From: Candidatus Bacteroides merdigallinarum
Lineage (GTDB): Bacteria > Bacteroidota > Bacteroidia > Bacteroidales > Bacteroidaceae
Direction: 5' to 3'
Assembly (NCBI GenBank): GCA_019116285.1
Contig: DXBX01000082.1
Coordinates: 62,001 to 126,000, forward strand
Length of the DNA: 64,000 nt
The notes beneath the pieces are model-generated. The model was not told the DNA's origin. It made no database searches and saw only the letters and a list, made by a program, of their open reading frames with translations. Shown here piece by piece: positions 10,293 through 17,827 of this stretch. Every line of letters starts with the position of its first letter. Position 1 is the stretch's first letter. The position numbers were made by a program, and so were the translations under genes.

Positions 10293-11145
10293 CGAATCAA
10301 CCGCCCGCCCACTGGCCGTCATCACCGGTGCGGATGGAGGCATGGGTACCGAAATCACCCGTGCGGTGGCTCAAGCCGGCTATCATGTCATCATGGCTTC
10401 CTGCCGCAAGCAAAAGGCCGAGGCCGTCCGCCGCACCTTACTCCACGACCGGCCCGACCTGAGCATTGAAGTACGCCGGTTGGACCTGGCATCCTTGGCG
10501 TCCGTAGCCGACTTTGCCAACATGCTTTTGAGCGAGGGAACGCCCCTCACCCTCCTGATGAACTGCGCAGGAACGATGGAGACCGGCCGACACATCACCG
10601 AGGACGGTCTGGAGCGCACAGTCAGTGTCAACTATGTGGGTCCCTACCTGCTGACGCGCAAGCTGCTTCCCCTGATGGGACAAGGCAGCCGGGTGGTCAA
10701 TATGGTGTCATGCACGTACGCCATCGGCCACCTGGACTTCCCCGACTTCTTCACCCGCGGACGAAAAGGAGGGTTCTGGCGCATTCCCATCTATAGTAAT
10801 ACCAAACTGGCTCTGACCCTCTTCACCCTCGATCTGGCTGCCCGCGTCCGGGAGCGCGGCATCGTGGTCAACGCCGCCGATCCGGGCATCGTATCCACGG
10901 ACATCATCACCATGCACATGTGGTTCGACCCGCTGACAGACCTCTTCTTCCGCCCCTTCATCCGCACGCCCCGCCAAGGTGCCGATACCGCCATCCGTCT
11001 CTTGCTGGACGAGGATGCCGGACAACGCACCGGCACTTTCAACGTGAGCGGACACGCCAAACCGCTCTCGGAGAAATATACGAAGCACCGGCAGATGCAG
11101 GAACTCTGGAACCGGACAGAAACTATCGTGAAAAAGTGGTTGTAA
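10282..11145 (+). CDS. Short-chain dehydrogenase/reductase (candidate hydroxysteroid dehydrogenase)
   Basis: A 287-residue SDR with the nucleotide loop TGADGGMG (15-22), NCAG (94-97), and catalytic Ser143, Tyr171 and Lys175 (YSNTK). The long Ser-to-Tyr gap resembles retinol-dehydrogenase-like SDRs. The start ATG lies inside the end of the previous gene (11-nt overlap, 10282-10292), which shows that the two are co-translated. From the operon context I infer a 3-hydroxysteroid dehydrogenase acting on the same substrate as the two reductases; stereochemistry cannot be read from sequence. Confidence 0.87.
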   Translation: MENNESTARPLAVITGADGGMGTEITRAVAQAGYHVIMASCRKQKAEAVRRTLLHDRPDLSIEVRRLDLASLASVADFANMLLSEGTPLTLLMNCAGTMETGRHITEDGLERTVSVNYVGPYLLTRKLLPLMGQGSRVVNMVSCTYAIGHLDFPDFFTRGRKGGFWRIPIYSNTKLALTLFTLDLAARVRERGIVVNAADPGIVSTDIITMHMWFDPLTDLFFRPFIRTPRQGADTAIRLLLDEDAGQRTGTFNVSGHAKPLSEKYTKHRQMQELWNRTETIVKKWL

Positions 11146-11181
11146 ATCCGTCAAAAAAGACAAGTGTTCGCCAAAATGTTG

Positions 11182-11189
11182 TAACTTTG
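11182..11189 (+). promoter_or_regulatory. Probable -7 box for proS
   Basis: TAACTTTG, about 66 nt upstream of the proS start. No convincing -33 element. Confidence 0.5.
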
Positions 11190-11254
11190 CACGCCCAATA
11201 ATCTACCGGGTAAAAACAAGAACGAAAACAACAATAATATAACAAGAAACAACA

Positions 11255-12748
11255 ATGGCAGTAGAATTAAAGAATCTTACCAAGCGCAGCGAGAACTATT
11301 CGCAATGGTACAACGAACTGGTGGTGAAATCCGACCTGGCCGAGCAGTCCGCCGTGCGTGGCTGTATGGTCATCAAGCCTTACGGATATGCCATCTGGGA
11401 AAAGATGCAACGTCAGCTGGATGATATGTTCAAGGAGACAGGCCATGTCAATGCCTACTTCCCCCTGCTCATCCCGAAATCCTTCCTCAGCCGTGAGGCA
11501 GAGCATGTGGAGGGATTTGCCAAGGAATGTGCCGTCGTCACCCACTATCGCCTGAAGAATGACCCCAACGGCGGAGGTGTCGTGGTAGATCCCGAAGCCA
11601 AGCTGGAAGAAGAACTGATCATCCGCCCCACTTCGGAAACCATCATCTGGAATACGTACAAGAACTGGATCAACTCCTACCGTGACCTGCCCATCCTGGT
11701 CAACCAGTGGGCCAACGTGTTCCGCTGGGAGATGCGCACCCGCCTCTTCCTGCGTACCGCCGAATTCCTGTGGCAGGAAGGCCACACGGCTCACGCCACG
11801 AAAGAGGAAGCCGAAGCTGAAGCCGTCAAGATGCTGAACGTCTATGCAGACTTTGCCGAGAAATATATGGCTGTGCCCGTCATCAAGGGCGTCAAGTCGG
11901 CCAACGAACGCTTTGCCGGTGCGCTGAACACCTATACCATCGAGGCCATGATGCAGGACGGCAAGGCTCTCCAGAGCGGTACGTCGCACTTCTTGGGTCA
12001 GAACTTTGCCAAGGCATTCAATGTACAGTTTGTCAACAAGGACAACCAACTGGAATATGTATGGGCTACGTCCTGGGGCGTATCTACCCGCCTGATGGGT
12101 GCCCTCATCATGACCCACTCCGACGACAACGGCCTGGTATTGCCGCCACATTTGGCTCCCATCCAGGTGGTCATCGTACCCATCTACAAGAGCCAGGAGC
12201 AGTTGCATCAGATCGACGAGAAGGTGGCCGGCATCGTCAGCCGCCTCAAGGAACTGGGCATCAGCGTGAAGTATGACAATGCCGACAACAAGCGTCCGGG
12301 CTTCAAGTTTGCCGACTACGAGGTGAAGGGTGTACCCGTCCGTCTCGTAATGGGTGGCCGCGACCTGGAGAACAACACCATCGAGGTGATGCGCCGCGAC
12401 ACGCTGGAGAAGGAAACCCGCACCTGCGACGGCATCGAGCAGTATGTCAAGGACCTGCTGGAAGAGATTCAGAAGAACGTCTACCAGAAGGCGCTGAACT
12501 ACCGCAACGCCCGCATCACCAGCGTGGATACTTACGACGAGTTCAAGGAGAAAATCGAGGAAGGCGGCTTCATCCTGGCCCACTGGGACGGCACCACCGA
12601 AACCGAAGAGCGTATCAAGGAAGAGACCAAGGCTACCATCCGCTGCATTCCCTTCGATTCGTACCTGCCGGGTGACAAAGAGCCGGGCAAGTGCATGGTG
12701 ACAGGCAAGCCCTCACCCTGCCGGGTTATCTTCGCACGGTCGTACTAA
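11255..12748 (+). CDS. proS: Prolyl-tRNA synthetase (archaeal/eukaryotic type)
   Basis: Class II synthetase that charges tRNA(Pro), 497 residues. It begins [21 protein letters not shown] and contains the class II motif 2 region ([20 protein letters not shown]) and the motif 3 end [12 protein letters not shown]. The length, the absence of the bacterial insertion domain between motifs 2 and 3, and the conserved end ([13 protein letters not shown], with FARSY terminus) mark the short archaeal/eukaryotic-type ProRS common in Bacteroidetes. Confidence 0.97.
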   Translation: MAVELKNLTKRSENYSQWYNELVVKSDLAEQSAVRGCMVIKPYGYAIWEKMQRQLDDMFKETGHVNAYFPLLIPKSFLSREAEHVEGFAKECAVVTHYRLKNDPNGGGVVVDPEAKLEEELIIRPTSETIIWNTYKNWINSYRDLPILVNQWANVFRWEMRTRLFLRTAEFLWQEGHTAHATKEEAEAEAVKMLNVYADFAEKYMAVPVIKGVKSANERFAGALNTYTIEAMMQDGKALQSGTSHFLGQNFAKAFNVQFVNKDNQLEYVWATSWGVSTRLMGALIMTHSDDNGLVLPPHLAPIQVVIVPIYKSQEQLHQIDEKVAGIVSRLKELGISVKYDNADNKRPGFKFADYEVKGVPVRLVMGGRDLENNTIEVMRRDTLEKETRTCDGIEQYVKDLLEEIQKNVYQKALNYRNARITSVDTYDEFKEKIEEGGFILAHWDGTTETEERIKEETKATIRCIPFDSYLPGDKEPGKCMVTGKPSPCRVIFARSY

Positions 12749-12782
12749 ATTTGAGATTCTGAACACCTAACTTAAGTACCAC

Positions 12783-12942
12783 AAAGAGAAGGTGTGTCAA
12801 AACGGGAAAGGACAATCTTTTAGACGCGGATTTAGCGGATGATGCGGATTATTAATTTATGAAATCCGCTAAATCCGCATGATCCGCGTCTAAAGAATAA
12901 CAAATTGTCAGTCTCTTTTGAGTTTCGGCACGCCCTCTCTTT
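12783..12942. repeat. Long imperfect inverted repeat downstream of proS
   Basis: The centre is a strong hairpin: 12819-12831 (tttagacgcggat) pairs exactly with 12882-12894, with nested gcggat/atccgc pairings inside. Outside this, 12783-12816 (aaagagaaggtgtgtcaaaa...) is imperfectly complementary to 12904-12942. On either strand the stem would span about 160 nt. It may terminate proS transcription, but its size and the GGTGTGTC motif suggest a dispersed repeat element. Confidence 0.75.
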
Positions 12943-13102
12943 TTCGTCAATAACATACATGCATTAGGTCTGCCCATTACGCATGGCGAGGAAGGCGGAA
13001 AGAGCAATTGTCGTTTTTTAGTAAACATTTATTCCCACATATCAGCATATTTCATTAACTTATGCACGTCTTTTATGCATCCCTTTCCGCGCCTTTTCCG
13101 AA

Positions 13103-13157
13103 AGAGACTAAAAAGAGACCAAAAAGAGACCAAAAAGAGAGGAGAAAGAGAGGAGAA
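13103..13157. repeat. 11-bp polypurine tandem repeat, 5 copies
   Basis: Five units of 11 nt start at 13103, 13114, 13125, 13136 and 13147: agagactaaaa, agagaccaaaa twice, agagaggagaa twice. The plus strand is almost pure purine. It lies in the 740-nt AT-rich gap between proS and the fimbrial region; apart from this array and the neighbouring inverted repeats I see no gene in that gap. Confidence 0.85.
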
Positions 13158-13403
13158 GCGAAGAAATAGTAAATGGTCAATAAATACGAATTATACTTTT
13201 TACAAAAAAAATATCCACATCACTGAGAATTACCGTTTTATACAATCCGTTATTTGATATTTGTTGCAAAACATAACCATTAAAGATATGTTTTTTCCCC
13301 CAAACGCCCCTATTTATTACGTTAATTTAACCATTTAACTCAAACAGTATTTGTAAAAAAGTAGAAACATGGAAATATGAACAGCAAAATCAAAGTAGAA
13401 AAC

Positions 13404-13458
13404 GAGGGGGCCTATCGAAACACAGATAAATATTCAGCGTTTCGACACGCCCCCCTTT
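13404..13458. terminator. Hairpin with GGGGGC...CGAAAC arms, probable terminator of the fimbrial operon
   Basis: Arms 13404-13421 (gagggggcctatcgaaac) and 13439-13456 (gtttcgacacgcccccc), with a loop of about 17 nt. It lies beyond the end of the minus-strand fimbrial genes. The right arm read on the minus strand (GGGGGCGTGTCGAAAC) shares the GTGTC(G/A)AAAC core with the arms of the inverted repeat at 12783-12942. Confidence 0.6.
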
Positions 13459-13489
13459 TTGATTTACATTGCCATGCACTTGACAGAAT

Positions 13490-13651
13490 AAAGGCATCGA
13501 ATTCGATGCTTTTAAACAGTGGGTTGTTGATACTTTCCCATAATCCCAAGAAATCAATGGTGCTGCGCAACCGCATCCAGTTCTGAATAATGTAGTTTGT
13601 CCTTTCTTTATCTTTATAATGAGCCATATCGGTCAAGCAGATATAGTCGTT
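13490..13651 (-). pseudogene. KilA-N domain gene remnant
   Basis: About 54 codons in one frame, from NDYICLTDMAHYKDKERTNY through QNWMRLRSTIDFLGLW to FKSIEFDAF. This is the N-terminal half of the KilA-N DNA-binding domain as found in Bacteroidales phage and mobile-element proteins. Upstream (SARRVR) and downstream (ILSSAWQCK...) the similarity stops abruptly, there is no proper start codon, and the rest of the domain is missing. I read it as a fragment left by a past rearrangement next to the fimbrial locus. Confidence 0.75.
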
Positions 13652-13691
13652 AGTGCGTACTCTTCGTGCAGAAGACCGAATTGCGGCAACT

Positions 13692-14447
13692 CTACTCAAT
13701 CCTTATCGCATACTCGTACTCCGAGCCTGCCTCCCATTTGGCGCTCCCTTGCATCCGGTAGGCGTAGGTCTTGCCGCCGGTGGTGGAGATGGTGACGAAC
13801 GCTGTGCCCTGATCCACGCTTTGCGGGACGACGAGGGATTCGTAGGTACCGTTCCCTGCGTGGTGGGCGATTATCTCGCCGGGGTTGCCGTCGGCGGTGG
13901 AGAGGTTCGTCAGGCGCACGGAACTGACATCCGATGTGCTGCCCGACAGCGTGAGGCTGATGCGGGCGGTGCGATGCGTGAAAGCGAGCGTGGGTGTGCC
14001 TCCGTTGTAATGCAACAGTTTCTCCGCCACGCCGATGTGGTCGCTCTTGGCATATCCGTCGCTGCTCTGGTCTGCCTGCACCACCACGGCGGGCATCGCG
14101 GTATCTCCGTCCGTATAGGGCCACCATGCCGATACGCTGACGGCATCCGTTCCCATCCAATAGTACGGGTCGTCGCTGCTGAGGGTGGCGGTAAGGCGGT
14201 CGGCAGAGGGGGTCACGCGGTATGCTTTCACTTCGCTGCCTATTTGGACGGCAACCATGGTCACGCCCTCCCAGTCGCCGTCCACCGTGGCGCGGGTAGC
14301 GGTTACCGGGGTCAGCCCTGTGGCGGTAAAGGTCATGGGTGTGCCCTCCGATGCTTCGGGGAGCAGACCCGCATCGTCCTGCGTGCAGGCGGTGGCCGCA
14401 AGGAGCAGGGCGAGTGCCGAGAATGTATGTATGGTATATCGTTTCAT
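13692..14447 (-). CDS. Fimbrillin-family lipoprotein (third fimbrillin)
   Basis: A 251-residue lipoprotein (MKRYTIHTFSALALLLAATACTQDD, lipobox ATAC). It shares TATRATVDGDW, VSAWWPY and FTHRTARI with the gene just upstream, so the two are paralogues. The pattern is that of Mfa-like fimbrillins, building blocks of Bacteroidales surface fimbriae that are exported as lipoproteins and cleaved before assembly. It starts 12 nt after the stop of the upstream gene. Whether it is a shaft or tip subunit is not clear from the sequence. Confidence 0.8.
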   Translation of the reverse strand: MKRYTIHTFSALALLLAATACTQDDAGLLPEASEGTPMTFTATGLTPVTATRATVDGDWEGVTMVAVQIGSEVKAYRVTPSADRLTATLSSDDPYYWMGTDAVSVSAWWPYTDGDTAMPAVVVQADQSSDGYAKSDHIGVAEKLLHYNGGTPTLAFTHRTARISLTLSGSTSDVSSVRLTNLSTADGNPGEIIAHHAGNGTYESLVVPQSVDQGTAFVTISTTGGKTYAYRMQGSAKWEAGSEYEYAIRIE

Positions 14448-14459
14448 ATCGTTCTGTTT

Positions 14460-15995
14460 TTATTTCCTTTTCAGCTCGGGCAGACCGTCCGCACTGAGTT
14501 CCCATTTATAGTCGTTGTCAGTAAGGGCTTTATTCATGCCATCAACAGCGGTCAGCCACGATTCGCCGTCATTCACCTTCGTGGCATCTACTGTGCCTCC
14601 TTGATTATTGTATACTCCTTTGTCTGTTTTAGCACGCCAATAGCAAGCTGTTATAGAACCAATGCTAAAATTATAATTTACTATACCTCCACTTGCATTC
14701 TCTTTTAATGTTCCGTCGAACCAGCAGGCGGTGATGCTGCCTTGATTTGCGTAGGCTATACCACTGACAGCACTGAAAGCGTCAATCTTCCCCGTTACGG
14801 AGCAGGCAATGACTTGACCATAATTATTAACCACTATACCGGCTGTACCTCCGCCTGATTCGTATAATTCCACATCCACGAGTTGCAGATTCTTTACCGT
14901 TGCACTTTCTCCTGTTCCTCCAAAAAGCGAGGGAGCATTTAATCCCGTGATGCTGTACCCCTGTCCGTCAAAAGTGCCGTTGTATGTTTGAAAGCTATTA
15001 CCTATTGGTGTCCACTCCTTGCCCGCCATATTGATGTCTTCGGCCAAGGTGCAGTTCAGCGAGGGGTCGCTTTGTGCGGCTTCTGCCCATTCCGTCAGGC
15101 CGTCGGGTGTATAGACGGAGTAGGTATGGGTGTTCGCATTGTAGGTAAAGCCCAAATCCTCTGCCGTGCCGCTCTCACCGCCGCCCTCGGTCCAGCCGGT
15201 GATGGTGCAGCCTACCAATTCCAGCCCCTTGGCAGTAACACGGACGGTGTAGGTGTAGCGGCTATTGGCTTCCAGCACCACATCGCTCTGCGGACGGAAG
15301 TAGAAGGTGCCGCCGTTCAAGTCCACTGCTATGAAAGGTGTGTTTGCCTTTACGGTCTGCGGTGCGGCCAGCGCCTCGTAGGTGTCGTTGCCCGATGTGT
15401 AGGTGCTGATGGATGCCGGATTGCCGCCGTCCGTAGAGAGGCCGGTCACATAAACATCGGCTCCCATTACGCTCGTGATGCCGTTTCCCTCTTCAAGATT
15501 AACCGTTATACGCGCCGTGCGGTGGCTGAAGGTCAAAGTCGGGTTGTCGAACTGCACGGTCTGGTTCTCGGCGGAGATGAAGAAGTCGCTGGCTGCAAAG
15601 TCAGCTTGCGTGCGTTGGTCGGATTTCACTACCACATCGGGCATCGTCGTGGCGTAGGGCCACCATGCGCTGACGGTAATCGGGTCGCGGCTCGTCCACC
15701 AGAACGGGTCAGTGTTGCTGCTTAGGGTAGCGGTCTTGTAGCCGTCGGCATCGGATGCCGTCACGTTGTATTCCTTCACCGTGCCGCCCACGCTGAGGGC
15801 TACGGTCGTTACGCCTTGCCAGTCGCCGTCCACGGTGGCACGGGTGGCAGTAGGGGTTGCCACGGCTTGCAGACCAGTGGCGTTGATAATCAACGGGTAT
15901 TCGCCTTCGGGCAAAGTGCCGTTGCTCAGTTCGTCTTGGGTGCAGGCGGTCAAGGCCGACGCCGCGGCACAGAGTAATAATAAGGTATGTTTCAT
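14460..15995 (-). CDS. Fimbrillin-family lipoprotein with C-terminal repeat domain (possible tip adhesin)
   Basis: A 511-residue lipoprotein (MKHTLLLLCAAASALTACTQ). Residues about 25-270 are a fimbrillin module with ATRATVDGDW, VSAWWPY and FSHRTARI, paralogous to the gene downstream. Residues about 280-510 form a different domain with short glycine-rich repeats (YNGTFDGQGYSITGL, GGTAGIVVNNYGQVIAC, SGIAYANQGSITACW, GGIVNYNFSIGSITACYW) of the GLUG type found in adhesins. The combination suggests a tip or ligand-binding subunit; that is inference. ATG at 15995 is chosen over one three codons upstream because it opens the signal peptide. Confidence 0.8.
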   Translation of the reverse strand: MKHTLLLLCAAASALTACTQDELSNGTLPEGEYPLIINATGLQAVATPTATRATVDGDWQGVTTVALSVGGTVKEYNVTASDADGYKTATLSSNTDPFWWTSRDPITVSAWWPYATTMPDVVVKSDQRTQADFAASDFFISAENQTVQFDNPTLTFSHRTARITVNLEEGNGITSVMGADVYVTGLSTDGGNPASISTYTSGNDTYEALAAPQTVKANTPFIAVDLNGGTFYFRPQSDVVLEANSRYTYTVRVTAKGLELVGCTITGWTEGGGESGTAEDLGFTYNANTHTYSVYTPDGLTEWAEAAQSDPSLNCTLAEDINMAGKEWTPIGNSFQTYNGTFDGQGYSITGLNAPSLFGGTGESATVKNLQLVDVELYESGGGTAGIVVNNYGQVIACSVTGKIDAFSAVSGIAYANQGSITACWFDGTLKENASGGIVNYNFSIGSITACYWRAKTDKGVYNNQGGTVDATKVNDGESWLTAVDGMNKALTDNDYKWELSADGLPELKRK

Positions 15996-16064
15996 GTCGC
16001 TCATAAATAGGGTTATTGGTTTATGAGCGGGCTTTGAGAGATTTGGGGGAGGAAGAAGGATAGA

Positions 16065-16580
16065 TTATAGTTCCATCATATCGAAAAACATGAGGCGGGT
16101 ATGAGAATCACTATCATTGGCAACTAACATTTTGAAACCGTTTTTTTCGTAAAAGGGAACGGCGGAGAGATAAGCGTCAACGGTAAGGAAGCGAAAAGTG
16201 GAACTGGAAGTTTCCGCATTCAGTATGTGCTTCACCGACCATATCAATTCGCTGCCCACTCCCGTATGGTGGTAATCCTTGGCCACGGCGAAGCGTCCTA
16301 TCTTAACAGCCGGGTAGCTGCAAAAATGTTTGCCGTGCGGAAACAGCTTCTTTACTTTACGCCACGCACTGTTTGAGGCTTCAAGACGCGAAATCTTGTC
16401 GTTGAACAAACAAAAATAGGCAGCAATGACATCACCGTCCATCAAGAGAAAGGTTTTGCCTATCCGCTTTTCAGCAAAGAATTTGGCATTATCCATCAAA
16501 AAGCCATTCAAATCGGCATCGCCGCAATCGAATGGCTTTAAATCGTGGTCAGTTGTCAGTTCTACCAGTATCATAGGCAT
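16065..16580 (-). CDS. GNAT acetyltransferase toxin (TacT-like)
   Basis: A 171-residue GCN5-related acetyltransferase. The N-terminal FDCGDADLNGFL (17-28) is the hallmark of toxin-type GNATs that acetylate charged tRNA, and DYHHTGVGSELI is the acetyl-CoA pyrophosphate loop; FYEKNGFKML is the usual C-terminal strand. Its ATG overlaps the stop of the preceding small gene in TGATG (16582-16578). The pair fits a type II toxin-antitoxin module. The substrate tRNA is not predictable here. Confidence 0.82.
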   Translation of the reverse strand: MPMILVELTTDHDLKPFDCGDADLNGFLMDNAKFFAEKRIGKTFLLMDGDVIAAYFCLFNDKISRLEASNSAWRKVKKLFPHGKHFCSYPAVKIGRFAVAKDYHHTGVGSELIWSVKHILNAETSSSTFRFLTVDAYLSAVPFYEKNGFKMLVANDSDSHTRLMFFDMMEL

Positions 16581-16753
16581 CAAGCTTTTGCGTATTGAAT
16601 TTCGGTCACCAATTTCTCGTAAGCCTTACGCGCCTTTTCCCGGTTTGCCTGACGTTCTTCGACGGTCATGTTTTCCACGCGCTTCATTTCTTTCTGGAAG
16701 CGTTCCGCGTCTTTCCCATAAAGCACGGGGGTTTCTCTGATTGCTCTTGCCAT
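16580..16753 (-). CDS. Putative antitoxin of the GNAT toxin (57 residues)
   Basis: Small highly charged protein beginning MARAIRETPVLYGKDAERF and ending LVTEIQYAKA. It has a strong AAAGGAG ribosome site 7 nt before the ATG at 16753. The RETPVLYGKDAERF start is typical of Bacteroidales antitoxin-like proteins paired with acetyltransferases. Residues 13-50 are predicted helical. It shares one base with the toxin start, so translation of the two is coupled. Confidence 0.75.
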   Translation of the reverse strand: MARAIRETPVLYGKDAERFQKEMKRVENMTVEERQANREKARKAYEKLVTEIQYAKA

Positions 16754-16785
16754 AATCTTTCTCCTTTCTCTGTTGGTTTACGGCA

Positions 16786-16793
16786 CAAAGGTA
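16786..16793 (-). promoter_or_regulatory. Probable -7 box for the toxin-antitoxin pair
   Basis: Reads TACCTTTG on the minus strand, 33 nt upstream of the antitoxin ATG. It gives the module its own promoter inside the fimbrial gene group. Confidence 0.55.
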
Positions 16794-16878
16794 ATGCTTT
16801 TTCTTGAGAATCCGCCTCCTCCTCACACAAATCTTTCAAAGAACGCTCTTGTTTTACAATCTGTTAGGGTCGCCTCGC

Positions 16879-17775
16879 TCAGAGGTCTGCGTACACATCG
16901 CCCCCGTTTACCGGATTCCAGGCGGTAATATCGGCAGAGCCGATGCTCAGGTCCTTGTTGCGGACGGTAACGGTGTAGGTGTAGTTGTTGCCCGCCTTCA
17001 GTGCACCGTCGGGAACGGTGAGTGTGGCGTTGTATTCGTTGTCGTTGTACACCACGGTCAGGTCAATGCTTGCCCGGGTCTGCGGGAAGAGGATGACCGA
17101 CGAGGTGAGCGGACTGCCTATCGGCATAATAAGGTCGGCTGCCTGTGCGCCGTCATCCGCCTTGGCTGTGCCGGTAGTGGTGTCGAAGCTGCCCGTCAGC
17201 ACCAGCCCGGAGAGCGTGTAGGCGGTGGGCCGGATGGTGGAGAAGTCCACGCCTTCGCCTGCCTCGAAGGTGAGGGTAAGCTGGCTCATGCAGTGGTGGA
17301 AGGAGTGGTCCAGCGCCGGGTCGTTCCCGCCTGCGGCATTCTCGTTCCGGAAGTTCACTTCGGGAGAGTCCGTGCCGGCGATGGCTCCGGTGGCATAGAG
17401 GAAGTCGATGGCGGGCTGGTTCTGCTGCGCCGTGGCATCGGTGGTGACAGTCAGCGTCCCGCCGTTGCTGTTGTAGGGATAGTAGGCGGAAAAGGTGGTC
17501 GGGGCGTCATCGTGGAAGTAGATGGTGCTCCCCGCCGGTTCAAACTTCCCGTTTGCCCTCCGATAAAGGACGTTGGTATAGCCGAAACGGTTTTCGGAGA
17601 CACCTATCTCGTCCGCATCTCCCCATGTGGTGCCGCTGGCACGGGTGGCCACGGCATCGGATATTTCGGCATTAATCACTGCGGCCACGGGGCCATTGTT
17701 CATCACTTCGTTGTCGTTGGTGCAGGCAGTGAGCACGATGCCCAAGGCTGCCAAAGCGAATAATCTTGTCTTCAT
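16879..17775 (-). CDS. Fimbrillin-family lipoprotein (first, major-type)
   Basis: A 298-residue lipoprotein (MKTRLFALAALGIVLTACTND, lipobox LTAC). It has the typical Mfa-like fimbrillin pattern: VATRASGTTWGDADEIGVS near residues 43-61, a YYPYNSNGG strand, a FHHCMSQLTLTFEAGEG segment, and a C-terminal NYTYTVTVRNKDLSIGSADITAW strand. The Arg in ATRAS lies where fimbrillins are cut to free the assembly groove, as shown for Porphyromonas fimbriae; processing here is inferred. It is intact and lies between the broken DUF5119 gene and the toxin-antitoxin pair. Confidence 0.85.
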   Translation of the reverse strand: MKTRLFALAALGIVLTACTNDNEVMNNGPVAAVINAEISDAVATRASGTTWGDADEIGVSENRFGYTNVLYRRANGKFEPAGSTIYFHDDAPTTFSAYYPYNSNGGTLTVTTDATAQQNQPAIDFLYATGAIAGTDSPEVNFRNENAAGGNDPALDHSFHHCMSQLTLTFEAGEGVDFSTIRPTAYTLSGLVLTGSFDTTTGTAKADDGAQAADLIMPIGSPLTSSVILFPQTRASIDLTVVYNDNEYNATLTVPDGALKAGNNYTYTVTVRNKDLSIGSADITAWNPVNGGDVYADL

Positions 17776-17783
17776 ATCTTTAA

Positions 17784-17825
17784 ATTCTTAATTCTCAATT
17801 CTCCATTCTTAATTCTCAATTCTCC
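17784..17825. repeat. 21-bp tandem duplication
   Basis: Two identical 21-nt units (attcttaattctcaattctcc is the unit) at 17784-17804 and 17805-17825. They fill the short gap between the DUF5119-like gene and the first fimbrillin gene. Confidence 0.85.
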
Positions 17826-17827
17826 AC

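Noticed and set aside
13075-13257. 60-codon plus-strand open frame in the gap after proS
   Set aside because: It spans the 11-bp purine array, giving a K/R/E-rich stretch; no ribosome site or family resemblance.
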